A stretch of DNA of 64,000 nucleotides from Acidobacteriota bacterium (lineage in GTDB: Bacteria > Acidobacteriota > Terriglobia > Acidiferrales > UBA7541): the NCBI GenBank assembly GCA_003223215.1, contig QHYH01000097.1, positions 23,826 through 87,825 on the forward strand, given 5' to 3'. The position numbers and the translations under genes were made by a program. How positions within the stretch are numbered: position 1 is the first letter of the stretch; the number at the start of each line of letters is the position of its first letter. Shown piece after piece: positions 18,019-26,530 of the stretch. Under the pieces are notes generated by a model. It did no database searches, had not been told where the DNA came from, and worked only from the letters and a program-made list of their open reading frames with translations.

Positions 18019-18540
18019 TCAATGCTTGCGGCGGATAGGGGGAGGCGAGACCTTTTTCTTTGCTTTTTCCGCGTCGCTCATCGCGTCCTGCGTTCCCTCG
18101 ATGGCGTCGTCCAAATTGTCTTTGTAGATTTCCAGCTCCGGGCCATTCGTAGAGTACTTTTGGAGAATGGGAAGAAACTCTTTGGTGCGCGAGGCCATAA
18201 GGTCAATGCCCTTGCGGATGTCCTCCTGCTTCTCGATGCCAAGCTGGATGGTGTCGGCCGCGTCATCCACGCACCCGATGTAGGCATTGAGCAACGCATT
18301 CAACATCTCGCCGTGGTGGTTCGACGAAGGATGCTCGATTTCATATTGAAATTTCTTCAGGCGGTCCTCGGCAAAAGTGAGAAACAGGCGGATGCGCTCG
18401 TTGGGCGTTTCCGCGTCGCGGATCTTGTCTGCTTCGAGGGCGCTCAGGTAGTCCTTTTGCGGCGCCGCCGCGGTGCAGATGGGCAAGACAGTCCAGAACA
18501 AACCAGAGGCCCAGAGCAGGGCTGTCGATTTGCATTTCAT
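18019..18540 (-). CDS. Secreted helical protein of unknown function
   Basis: 173 aa with a clear signal peptide (MKCKSTALLWASGLFW, cleavage near TAAAP). The mature part is predicted helical and charged, with no motif I recognise, and ends in a basic tail (SPPPIRRKH). Its ATG overlaps the stop of the preceding gene by four bases, so it is coupled to it and to the TPR gene upstream. Its job is likely shared with those periplasmic proteins. Confidence 0.7.
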   Translation of the reverse strand: MKCKSTALLWASGLFWTVLPICTAAAPQKDYLSALEADKIRDAETPNERIRLFLTFAEDRLKKFQYEIEHPSSNHHGEMLNALLNAYIGCVDDAADTIQLGIEKQEDIRKGIDLMASRTKEFLPILQKYSTNGPELEIYKDNLDDAIEGTQDAMSDAEKAKKKVSPPPIRRKH

Positions 18541-19052
18541 GGTTGTTTCTCCTCGGGAGGGGCTGCGGGTTTGACTGGGGCGGGCCGGAGAGGAAAAAGC
18601 AGCCGGATCATCTCATCGTCCATGGTGATCAAATCCTGGCGGACGAGCTGAAGGGGAGGCTTGTAAGCAGGAGGCGCGGCGAGCATCGAGTCTTCCACTT
18701 CGCGAATTCCCTGCTTCACCTGCATCTCTATCTGGCGGTAACCATTGGAGTGTTTTTCGGCGTCCGGATGCTGCTTCTTTAAGGCATCGAGGGCGGCACG
18801 AACATTGTCGCGGTACTTCTCCATAGTCGCGTCAACCGCGTTGTTGTCGCCGGCCTTGCCCGCACGCCGCGACTCCTCAAATTGCGCGTCACCCAGCTTG
18901 ACCAGGAGTTTTGCTTTCCTGACGGAATTGTTCTCGCGATCGAATTTCGCCTGCAGTTCCGCGACGCTTTCCTGGGCAATCGCGGGAAACAAAACCATGG
19001 AAACCACTGCCGCGCTACCAAACATGTGCCGGAATTTTTGGAACGCGCTCAT
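18537..19052 (-). CDS. Secreted helical protein of unknown function
   Basis: 171 aa with a signal peptide ending at FPAIAQE. The mature region looks helical and charged, and a Pro-rich tail follows (PAPVKPAAPPEEK). It starts 3 bases after the TPR gene stop and overlaps the next gene by four bases. It resembles the downstream 173-aa protein in size, export and helical character. I do not recognise the family. Confidence 0.7.
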   Translation of the reverse strand: MSAFQKFRHMFGSAAVVSMVLFPAIAQESVAELQAKFDRENNSVRKAKLLVKLGDAQFEESRRAGKAGDNNAVDATMEKYRDNVRAALDALKKQHPDAEKHSNGYRQIEMQVKQGIREVEDSMLAAPPAYKPPLQLVRQDLITMDDEMIRLLFPLRPAPVKPAAPPEEKQP

Positions 19053-19055
19053 CGG

Positions 19056-20453
19056 TCACTTCTTCCCTTCCAGCATGCGTCGCAGAACCTTGCTTCGCTC
19101 CTGAGCTTGCCAGACTTGATTGGGATTCTTGTCCTGGTCAAGCTCGAGGAACTTCTGATAGGCGTCCAGGGCTGGTTTCGGCTGGTTCAAACTATCGTAG
19201 CAGAGCGCGCGGAGGAACCAACTCCCTGCGCCGGGAGCTTCGAACTGATCGATGTGATCCAGGACCACGAGCGTGGCTGCGTAATTTTTCGAAAGATAGT
19301 ACGTGGTGCTGAGATCTTTCCAGTAGTCGATGTTCTTGGCATCGAGCTGGATGGCAGTCTTGAGTTCCTTCTCGGCGTTGGGAAAATCGCGCACTTGCAA
19401 AAAAGTCCGTCCCAAGCCGCCGCGAAGCTGCGGGTCGTTCGGGGCAAGAGCCACCGCCTGATGCAGCGTGGCGATGGCCGCGGTCCACTTTTTCTGCGCG
19501 ATTTGGATGTCTGCACGGAGCTTCAAGGATTCCACGCCCGGCTTGCCCGCATCCGCGCGATCCAGCTCCGCGAGAGCCGCGTCGTTCTGACCTTGATCCA
19601 TGAGGAGACGGATAAGGCGTGCGTGTGCTCGAGTGTCATCCGGGTTGATCTCCAGGTATTCGCGATACGCGGCAACGGCTTCCGGCTTCTTCTGCGCTTC
19701 GAGACTTTCCGCCAGGCCACGAAGTCCGTGTGCGCCCTTGGGTTGAACTTCCAGGGCGCGGCGGAATCGGACTTCCGCTTCCGCCGGCTTGCCGGAACGG
19801 AGGCTCGTCCAGCCCAGGTACTCTAGCGCATGGACCTCGTTGGGATCGAGATCGAGGAGAGCCGCGAACGCTTGAGCGGCGCCGGCGCGGTCGCCGGAGC
19901 GATCCAGCGCGACGGCGAGGAGATAGCGCGGGCGGCTTTCCGCGGGAAGCAGCTCGACGGCCTTGCGCAGCGGCGCAACCGCCGCGGTCTCGTCGTGGTT
20001 TTCCAAAAGCAGCATGCCCAGGTTCACGTAGGCGGCGGACATTCTAGGATCGAGCCGAGCGGCGCGCTCGTATTCGGCTTGCGCCTCCTTTGGCTTCTTG
20101 AGCGCCGTGTAAACATAAGCAAGCTGAAAATGGCCGTAGGCCAAGTCCGGCTGATCAGCGAGAACCTTCTCGAGAGGCGGGATGGCGGCCGCAAACTTCT
20201 TTTCGTCAATATCGCGCTGCGCCTCGTCGAGCAGGTCGTTGAGAGGATTGGCAAGCTTCTCCGTTTTCGTTTGGCCGAGCGGTTGCGCTTGCGAGGCCCT
20301 CGGAGCTTGCGACGACAAAAGCGCTTCCCTCTGAAGCGCGGTTTTGTCGTCGGAGCTTCGCGCCAAAGGTTGCGGCGATCCCGGGAAGAGAAAGACAAGC
20401 ACGGCACAGAAAAACGTGAGTGCGGAATTTCTTGCGAAAGCCGGGAGCATCAT
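19056..20453 (-). CDS. Secreted multi-TPR protein
   Basis: 465 aa. An N-terminal hydrophobic signal (about 8-28) precedes a short linker and about ten tetratricopeptide repeats covering residues 75-450. Examples are GHFQLAYVYTALKKPKEAQA, AAYVNLGMLLLENHDETAAV and LRGGLGRTFLQVRDFPNAEK. It is probably a periplasmic adaptor. Its ATG overlaps the uvrA stop as ATGA, and two secreted-protein genes follow in the same run, so all four may be one transcript. Nothing in the sequence ties it to DNA repair. Confidence 0.85.
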   Translation of the reverse strand: MMLPAFARNSALTFFCAVLVFLFPGSPQPLARSSDDKTALQREALLSSQAPRASQAQPLGQTKTEKLANPLNDLLDEAQRDIDEKKFAAAIPPLEKVLADQPDLAYGHFQLAYVYTALKKPKEAQAEYERAARLDPRMSAAYVNLGMLLLENHDETAAVAPLRKAVELLPAESRPRYLLAVALDRSGDRAGAAQAFAALLDLDPNEVHALEYLGWTSLRSGKPAEAEVRFRRALEVQPKGAHGLRGLAESLEAQKKPEAVAAYREYLEINPDDTRAHARLIRLLMDQGQNDAALAELDRADAGKPGVESLKLRADIQIAQKKWTAAIATLHQAVALAPNDPQLRGGLGRTFLQVRDFPNAEKELKTAIQLDAKNIDYWKDLSTTYYLSKNYAATLVVLDHIDQFEAPGAGSWFLRALCYDSLNQPKPALDAYQKFLELDQDKNPNQVWQAQERSKVLRRMLEGKK

Positions 20454-23400
20454 GGTTCAGCCGAAGCCGTTTTATTTCCGTTCGTGATGGTTGCCGAGCC
20501 GCCATTGGGCTTGGATGCGCCATTTGGCGGGCGCTTTGCCCGACCGTTCGGGGCCTGACCATTGCCATTCAAAACGCGCGACAGAAAGCGGCCGGTGTGC
20601 GATTGCGCGTTGCGGGCAACCTGCTCCGGGGTTCCGCTGGCGATAATCTTGCCGCCCTGGTCGCCGCCTTCCGGGCCCAGGTCGATCAGCCAATCTGCGG
20701 ATTTGATGACGTCGAGATTGTGTTCGATGACCAGAACAGATGCGCCGCCCTCGAGCAACTTGCGAAAAGCGCTGAGCAATTTGGCGATGTCATCAAAGTG
20801 CAAGCCGGTGGTCGGCTCGTCGAGAATGTAGAGAATGCCGGAATTGTCGGTTTGCGTGAGGTGCGCCGCAAGTTTCAGCCGTTGCGCTTCGCCGCCGGAA
20901 AGCGTGGTGGCGGACTGTCCAAGCCGCAGATAGCCGAGGCCGATTTCGTTGAGAATGCGCAGCTTGGACACAATCTTTGGAACGTTGACAAAGAACGCCA
21001 GCGCTTCGCGCACGGTAAGCTGAAGCACTTCGTGAATATTTTTCCCGTGATAATGCACTTCTAAAACGCCGCTCTTGAAGCGCGTGCCGCGACACTCTTC
21101 GCAAATCAGCTCGACGTCCGCGAGAAACTGCATTTCCACGGTGACCGTGCCATCGCCCTGGCAGGTTTCGCAGCGCCCGCCCGGCACGTTGAAGGAGAAA
21201 TGCCCGGCGGCGTAGCCGCGGCGTTTGGCGTCGGGCGTTTCCGCAAAAACTTCGCGAATGGCGTCGAAAGCTTTCAAGTACGTGGCGGGGTTCGAACGCG
21301 GCGTGCGCCCGATGGGAGACTGATCCACAATCACCACCTCACGGATGTTCGAATCGCCCTCGAGGCGGTGGCAAAATTCCTGAACGCTCCCGCCAACGCG
21401 CTTGGCCGCCACCGCTTTGTACAAAACGTCGTGCACCAGCGTGGATTTGCCGGACCCACTTACGCCGGTCACCACCGTGAGCGTGCCAAGCGGAATCATG
21501 ACATCGAGGTTTTGCAAGTTGTGCAAACTGGCGCCGAAAAGACGCAAGAACTTGCCCGCAGGTTTGTGACGTTTGTTAGGGACGGGAATGCGCAATTCGC
21601 CGTTGAGATAGCGGCCAGTGAGCGATTTGGGCTCCTCGAGAAGCGCAGCGTAAGGGCCGGCAAAAAGCAGCTTGCCTCCAAGCTCCCCCGCGCCGGGACC
21701 CAAGTCAATGACGTGATCGGCGGCTTGAATCGTTTCCGGGTCGTGTTCCACGACGAGAACGGTGTTCCCCAAGTCGCGCAGGGATTTCAGGATGTCGATG
21801 AGGCGTTGCGTGTCGCGCGGATGCAAGCCAATGGAAGGTTCATCCAGTACGTAAAGAGCGCCGACCAGGTGCGAGCCGAGCGAGGTCGCAAGTTGAATGC
21901 GCTGCGCTTCACCGCCCGAGAGCGTGGACGTGAGGCGGTCGAGCGTGAGGTAGTCCAGACCCACTTCATCCAGAAACTGCAAGCGCGTGCGTATCTCTTC
22001 GAGGATTTTGTCTGCGATTTTCAGTTGCGCCTCGGAAAGCTGCACACCCGAAAAAAACCCGCGCGCTTCCTTGACCGTAAACTTGCAGACATCCGTGATG
22101 GATTTCCCCGCGACCCGCACGGCTCGCGCTTCGGCGCGCAAACGCGTGCCGCCGCACTCGGGACAGCTGGCGTAGCCGCGGTAGCGGCTCAGAAACACAC
22201 GCACATGCAGCTTATATTTCTTGCGCTCCAGCCACTGGAAAAACCCCTTCACCCCTTGATAATCGTTTTCCGGATCGCCTTCGAGCACCAGGCGCCGGTG
22301 CTCCGGGGCGAGCTGCCGCCACGGAACGCTCGTCGCAATGCCCCGCTCGCGCGCCCACGACTTCAAACCCTGGAAAAGTCCGCGATAGCGCGGCTTGGCC
22401 CAGGGCTCGATCGCGCCTTCTTCGATGGATTTGCCGGGATCGGGTACGACCAGATTCAAGTCAAAATCAATGGTGTTGCCAAAGCCCTGGCAGCGAGGAC
22501 ACGCGCCGTAAGGACTGTTGAACGAAAAAAGCCGCGGCTCCGGTTCCTGATACAGCGTGCCGTCATTTTTGCATTCGAATCTTTCGTTGAAACTCAGACG
22601 CTCGCCCGCTTTTCCCGGGCTATCAGCGATAAATTCGAGAATAGCTTCGCCCTGCCCTTCGCGATAGCAGATCTCGATGGAGTCCACCAGACGCGAGCGC
22701 GATTCGGGATTCACGGCCAAGCGATCCACAAGCACATAGACTGGCTTGGCAAAATCCACATCCAGCAGAGTTTCCGGCGAAGAAAACTCGTGCACCCGGC
22801 CGGCCTGGTACAGGCGATTGAAGCCGCGCTTTTGCAATTCGAGCAGTCCTTGGCGCACTCCATCGGCAGCAGGAGCAGCCGCCGTTTTCTTGCTCGTTCG
22901 TTTTGAGGCGTTCGGTGCGGCGGGTGCCGCAACGCGAAACTGGTAGAGAACATAGAATCGCCGCCCCTGCCCGAGCGACAAAACACGCGTGGCAATTTCG
23001 TCCGGGTTGTCCCTGCGTACCTCCGCGCCGCATTTAACGCAAAAGGTCTGGCCGCACCGCGCAAAGAGCAGCCTCAGATAATCGTAGATTTCCGTAGAGG
23101 TCGCCACCGTCGAGCGTGGATTGCGCGTCGCATTTTTCTGGCGAATGGCTACGGCCGGGGCGATTCCGGAAATTTCGTCCACCTCCGGCTTTTCCATGCG
23201 TTCTAGGAATTGCCGCGCGTAAGCGGAAAGTGATTCGACGTAGCGGCGCTGCCCTTCCGCATAAATGGTGTCGAAGGCGAGCGACGATTTGCCCGAGCCG
23301 CTCACGCCGGTCACGACGGTGATGGCGTTGTGGGGAATGTCTACCGTGACGTTTTTGAGGTTGTGAACGCGCGCGCCCCGGACACGCAACGTGTCCGGTT

Positions 23401-23485
23401 CGGGCTTCAAAGCTTCTGTAGATGCGCTGATCTGTTTGGTCGCCAAAGCCAAGCCTAGACAGCAGGTTAGAAAGCCACCGCCCAA
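20450..23485 (-). CDS. uvrA: UvrA, excinuclease ABC subunit A
   Basis: About 1011 aa. UvrA is the dimeric ABC-type ATPase that finds bulky DNA lesions and loads UvrB. Both nucleotide sites are complete: Walker A GVSGSGKSS and GVSGSGKST, signature LSGGEAQR twice, and Walker B YVLDEPSIGLHP and YILDEPTTGLHF. Zinc cysteine pairs are seen (CPRCQGFG, CPECGGTR, CETCQGDG with CEECRG). A short Ala/Lys-rich insert (about 150-167) and an Asn/Gly/Pro-rich tail are lineage features. No ATG fits: the TTG at 23485 or a later TTG (23452 or 23446) is the start. A perfect TATAAT lies only 8 bases before the first TTG. Confidence 0.96.
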   Translation of the reverse strand: MGGGFLTCCLGLALATKQISASTEALKPEPDTLRVRGARVHNLKNVTVDIPHNAITVVTGVSGSGKSSLAFDTIYAEGQRRYVESLSAYARQFLERMEKPEVDEISGIAPAVAIRQKNATRNPRSTVATSTEIYDYLRLLFARCGQTFCVKCGAEVRRDNPDEIATRVLSLGQGRRFYVLYQFRVAAPAAPNASKRTSKKTAAAPAADGVRQGLLELQKRGFNRLYQAGRVHEFSSPETLLDVDFAKPVYVLVDRLAVNPESRSRLVDSIEICYREGQGEAILEFIADSPGKAGERLSFNERFECKNDGTLYQEPEPRLFSFNSPYGACPRCQGFGNTIDFDLNLVVPDPGKSIEEGAIEPWAKPRYRGLFQGLKSWARERGIATSVPWRQLAPEHRRLVLEGDPENDYQGVKGFFQWLERKKYKLHVRVFLSRYRGYASCPECGGTRLRAEARAVRVAGKSITDVCKFTVKEARGFFSGVQLSEAQLKIADKILEEIRTRLQFLDEVGLDYLTLDRLTSTLSGGEAQRIQLATSLGSHLVGALYVLDEPSIGLHPRDTQRLIDILKSLRDLGNTVLVVEHDPETIQAADHVIDLGPGAGELGGKLLFAGPYAALLEEPKSLTGRYLNGELRIPVPNKRHKPAGKFLRLFGASLHNLQNLDVMIPLGTLTVVTGVSGSGKSTLVHDVLYKAVAAKRVGGSVQEFCHRLEGDSNIREVVIVDQSPIGRTPRSNPATYLKAFDAIREVFAETPDAKRRGYAAGHFSFNVPGGRCETCQGDGTVTVEMQFLADVELICEECRGTRFKSGVLEVHYHGKNIHEVLQLTVREALAFFVNVPKIVSKLRILNEIGLGYLRLGQSATTLSGGEAQRLKLAAHLTQTDNSGILYILDEPTTGLHFDDIAKLLSAFRKLLEGGASVLVIEHNLDVIKSADWLIDLGPEGGDQGGKIIASGTPEQVARNAQSHTGRFLSRVLNGNGQAPNGRAKRPPNGASKPNGGSATITNGNKTASAEP

Positions 23486-23492
23486 ACTTCAA

Positions 23493-23521
23493 ATTATACG
23501 GCGGCCGTCAAAGGCGAGCAA
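23493..23521 (-). promoter_or_regulatory. Promoter for uvrA
   Basis: On the minus strand a perfect TATAAT (23493-23498) is preceded by TTGCTC (23516-23521) at 17 bases. Transcription should begin near 23486, at or next to the first possible TTG start codon. The transcript may therefore be leaderless, or initiation uses a downstream TTG. Confidence 0.5.
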
Positions 23522-23527
23522 ACCTAG

Positions 23528-23765
23528 TTGACATCCTCCCCGCCCTCAAAAAAAAGGGCGAGGATTCCTAGGAAGCCTGGTTTGGTTTCAACCAGAGCAC
23601 TTTCGGCGGGTTCCTGTTTCATCGATCGGCCTTACTGCGCCGCATCTCCCTAGGCTTCACATCGGGCCTGCCCGGGCCTAGGTCTTGCGACAAAAGAACG
23701 ATACACCAAAACCTGCGCCTTATATCCCCGTTCTCAAGAACGCAGCCTTACGGCCCATCTGGTAA
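23528..23765 (-). mobile_element. Decayed IS200/IS605 (TnpB-group) element end
   Basis: Read on the minus strand, the end GAGGGCGGGGAGGATGTCAA (ending at 23528), with its inverted partner AATCCTCGCCC across a T/A-rich loop, is the subterminal hairpin typical of right ends of IS200/IS605-type elements that carry tnpB. Just inside are ATGAAACAGGAACCC and CTTCCTAGGAATCC, characteristic of the tnpB 3' end and the overlapping reRNA/omegaRNA scaffold. Coding capacity is lost (early stops). The inner border is the 75-bp repeat (23691-23765). It sits directly upstream of the uvrA promoter. The family is inferred from remembered end sequences. Confidence 0.65.
23691..23765 (-). repeat. 75-bp dispersed repeat, copy 2
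   Basis: Inverted partner of 5876-5950 with two differences (C/G changes). It lies 10 bases inside the IS200/IS605-type remnant, which suggests the repeat is the other end of a short, internally deleted element. Copy 1 has no neighbouring right end. Confidence 0.75.
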
Positions 23766-23799
23766 CCTCCCGGGCAGGAACGCTTCGCTCCATGCCGGA

Positions 23800-24744
23800 T
23801 CACGGCTCCTGGTTGAGCACAATCTCCCCGATTCCCCCGGTGACCTTCAGGCGAATCGTCGCAGGTGATTTTCCGTAGGCCTCGTTGGTATAAGAGTCGC
23901 CATCCTGCTTCAGGCCGTAGGTGCGGATGGAGCCGATCCCGCCCGATGCCTCGGCGATAACCCCGATTTTCTTCGGCAGCCGAATGTTCGCCTGGCCCAC
24001 GCCGCCTTCGATGTCGGCGGTCAGATCCGTCTTGCGGTCGCCGGTCAGGTCCACATTCACCTCGCCAGCCCCCACGTGGAGATCCAGGCGCGCAAGGGGA
24101 ACGTCCCGAAAATCCAGGTTGCCCTGCCCCGCTGCCATCTCCACGCGCAGCTCCAGAGGAAGAGTCTTGCTGAAACGCAAATTCCATTCGTTTCTCGAAT
24201 TGCCAAAGTGAACGGGGTGAGAGTCCTGGGCGACCGTGATTTCACCGACGCCATCGGTGACGTGATAATCGACGCGCGGTTCATCGTAGCTGTCCGTAAA
24301 CCGGAAATCGGCATCGAGCGCGTGCGGGGAATCGCCGCTGATGGTAAGTTCACCCGCGCTGATCTCCAATCTGGCGTGCACGGACCTGGCGCCCTGGAGG
24401 TCCACGGTCTGCGTGGTATGCTTTGCGTCCATGTGAAAGCCATGCCTGCGCGCATAGCCACGGCCATGCCCGAGAAGCGCAACCAGGACCACCACAAACG
24501 CCAGAATCCCGACCGTGGAGCCCACGTAAATGCCCGGACGCGCGTTGGGGTTGCGGCTTCTCTGAAAATTGTCGTAAATCATTCCCAGCCCGACGAAGAC
24601 GAGAATCAGCGGCCAGTAATCCAGCAAAATGGCCAACGGCTCGAAGCCCGGACGCCAATTGCGCACCAGGAAGAGAGCTCCGACCATAATCAGGATAATT
24701 GGCAGGACCAATGACACTCGCCGTGGATTGCTGTCCTCGGGCAT
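23800..24744 (-). CDS. LiaF/LiaI-like membrane protein with adhesin-type beta domain
   Basis: 314 aa from an ATG preceded by GGAGG. Three or four hydrophobic helices at the N-terminus (about 10-30, 38-57, 75-97) match the LiaI/LiaF-type transmembrane region (LLDYWPLILVFVGLGMI). The C-terminal 200 residues are a repetitive beta structure with GVGEI, GAGEVNVDLTG, GGVGQANIRL and GGIGSI units, as in the toastrack/DUF4097 group. Such proteins sense or damp envelope stress in other bacteria. No two-component partner is adjacent, so that role is only suggested. Confidence 0.8.
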   Translation of the reverse strand: MPEDSNPRRVSLVLPIILIMVGALFLVRNWRPGFEPLAILLDYWPLILVFVGLGMIYDNFQRSRNPNARPGIYVGSTVGILAFVVVLVALLGHGRGYARRHGFHMDAKHTTQTVDLQGARSVHARLEISAGELTISGDSPHALDADFRFTDSYDEPRVDYHVTDGVGEITVAQDSHPVHFGNSRNEWNLRFSKTLPLELRVEMAAGQGNLDFRDVPLARLDLHVGAGEVNVDLTGDRKTDLTADIEGGVGQANIRLPKKIGVIAEASGGIGSIRTYGLKQDGDSYTNEAYGKSPATIRLKVTGGIGEIVLNQEP

Positions 24745-24908
24745 GGCGCACCTCCACACTCCGTATTACGCACGCGGTTGAAAAATAGTTCAGCCGGGAA
24801 GAATACCGTACCACCACAAACCAAAGGGCGTAGTTCCAACCAGGAAGCATCGCGCCCTGCCCCTGAGACTGACGACGGGTTTGCTGTGATAGAGTTCCGT
24901 GGAAGGGC

Positions 24909-26129
24909 GTGAAGACCAGCGTGAACACGTACAGGAGAGTCTTCTGGATTGTGCTCGACAGCGTCGGAATCGGCGAATTGCCGGATGCGCCGGATTACGG
25001 CGACGTCGGAAGAAATACTCTGGGCCACATCGCGGAGTCGCGACCCCTGCAAATTCCCAACCTGGTGCGCCTGGGCCTGGCGAATATCGCTCCGCTCGAA
25101 TCTCAAACCGCCCCGTCGGCTCCCATGGGGGCCTACGGCAAAGCAGCAACGCGTTCTCCCGGAAAAGACACCACCACCGGCCATTGGGAGATGGCCGGAG
25201 TGTGGCTCGAGCAAGCCTTTCCCGTTTACAAGAACGGGTTCCCGCGCGAGTTGATCGAAGAGTTCGAGAAACAGATCGGCAGAAAGACCATCGGCAACAA
25301 GCCGGCGTCGGGAACGGAAATCATCCAGGAACTGGGTGAAGAGCATGTCCGGACCAGCAAGCCCATCGTCTACACCTCAGGCGACAGCGTCTTTCAGATT
25401 GCCGCGCATGAAGACGTGATTCCCCTCGCTGAACTTTATCGCATGTGCGAAACGGCGCGGCACTTGCTCGACGGGGAGCACCGCGTCGGGCGCGTAATTG
25501 CCCGCCCATTTACGGGAGCCCCGGGGCACTTCATCCGCACCCCGCGGCGTCACGACTATGCCGTGGATCCGCCCAAGCCGATGCTCCTCGATGTGCTTGC
25601 CGAGCGCAAAGTCCGTGTGCTGGGCGTCGGGAAAATTCACGACATTTACAACGGGCGCGGCGTAGACGAATACCTCACCAGCAAGGGCAATGCGGACGGC
25701 ATGGAGAAAGTAACAACCGCCGCGAAAGCGCGCAAAGACGGGTTGATTTTCTGCAACCTCGTGGATTTCGACATGCTTTACGGCCACCGCAAGGACGTCG
25801 AAGGGTTCGCGAAATCGCTGGAAGAGTTTGACCGCATGCTCGGTGATTTCCTGCCGCTGCTGAGCCTTTCCGATCTGCTGCTGATCACCGCGGACCACGG
25901 CTGTGATCCGGACCCGCGCTGGCCAACTACGGACCACTCGCGCGAATATGTTCCTATCCTCGCCTACTCCCCGGAAAGCGGTCGAGGAACAAATCTCGGC
26001 GTGCGCGACACACTAGCGGACATGGGCCAAACCATCGCCGAGAATTTTGGCGGTTCAATTCCCCACGGGAGAAGCTTCCTCCACGCCCTGCGCCCCAAAA
26101 ATCTGCACGTCGAGACTCCCCACGCCTAA
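24909..26129 (+). CDS. deoB: Phosphopentomutase
   Basis: 406 aa from a GTG start. DeoB interconverts ribose-1-phosphate or deoxyribose-1-phosphate with the 5-phosphate in nucleoside salvage. It belongs to the alkaline-phosphatase superfamily. Metal-site motifs are visible: IVLDSVGIGELPDA at the N-terminus, the phosphorylated threonine in KDTTTGHWEMAG, DFDMLYGHRKD, and TADHGCDP with TTDHSREYVPIL. The protein is near the usual length. Its last codons (ETPHA-stop) lie inside an IS200/IS605-type end hairpin, so the original C-terminus was probably replaced. No other nucleoside-salvage gene is adjacent. Confidence 0.95.
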   Translation: MKTSVNTYRRVFWIVLDSVGIGELPDAPDYGDVGRNTLGHIAESRPLQIPNLVRLGLANIAPLESQTAPSAPMGAYGKAATRSPGKDTTTGHWEMAGVWLEQAFPVYKNGFPRELIEEFEKQIGRKTIGNKPASGTEIIQELGEEHVRTSKPIVYTSGDSVFQIAAHEDVIPLAELYRMCETARHLLDGEHRVGRVIARPFTGAPGHFIRTPRRHDYAVDPPKPMLLDVLAERKVRVLGVGKIHDIYNGRGVDEYLTSKGNADGMEKVTTAAKARKDGLIFCNLVDFDMLYGHRKDVEGFAKSLEEFDRMLGDFLPLLSLSDLLLITADHGCDPDPRWPTTDHSREYVPILAYSPESGRGTNLGVRDTLADMGQTIAENFGGSIPHGRSFLHALRPKNLHVETPHA

Positions 26130-26530
26130 AACGCGGGGGATTCTTTTGGAGTTACTAAGCAGCATTGCTGCTCGTCTCCAGCGATGTTTCCTGCACCACA
26201 GGCACATGCTTGAGTTCGCACCCAAGTCTTACTGTGCCTCCACAGGCGGATACCGAGCGTCCCTCGGCTAAGATTCGCAAACCCTCGACAAAGATATGGA
26301 CGACAGCGTTTTCGTCCCGCTGGTGTTCCATTCTGCAATGGGGGCACTTCCAACGGTCTTCGAGTTTGCGTTCTGCGTTCTTCTGATGGCAAACGTTTTC
26401 GACATTTCGATCAAACGTTGCACTACGTGGTCAACAGCTCGGAAACATGACCGGTCAGCCGCTAGCCTACCACGCCGAGCAGGAGCTCAAACGGCTTAAG
26501 AAAGAACCGTCTCTTGTTTTGTGCCATTAG
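26118..26530 (-). mobile_element. IS200/IS605-type element remnant, rearranged
   Basis: The right-end hairpin (26118-26139: CCCC-A-CGC, 7-base loop, GCGGGGG) is followed, on the minus strand upstream, by the C-terminal part of a TnpB protein (26155-26430). On the plus strand at 26447-26530 a 27-residue frame (TGQPLAYHAEQELKRLKKEP) resembles the N-terminal helical part of TnpB in opposite orientation. That would imply an inversion inside the element; this last part is tentative. The hairpin loop contains the deoB stop codon. Confidence 0.65.
26155..26430 (-). pseudogene. TnpB (IS605 OrfB) C-terminal fragment
   Basis: A 91-residue frame closed upstream by TGA. It contains the zinc-ribbon half WKCPHCRMEHQRDENA, matching the TnpB pattern CPxCGxxHDRDxNAAxNI, then VEGLRILAEG and SVSACGG, another common TnpB tail motif. 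The first Cys pair is degenerate (VCHQ instead of CxxC). The RuvC core that would make it an active RNA-guided nuclease is absent. This is a dead fragment downstream of deoB. Confidence 0.8.

Noticed and set aside
21200..22906. 568-residue plus-strand frame opposite uvrA
   Set aside because: Antisense of uvrA with no recognisable domain; a common artefact of GC-rich coding DNA.
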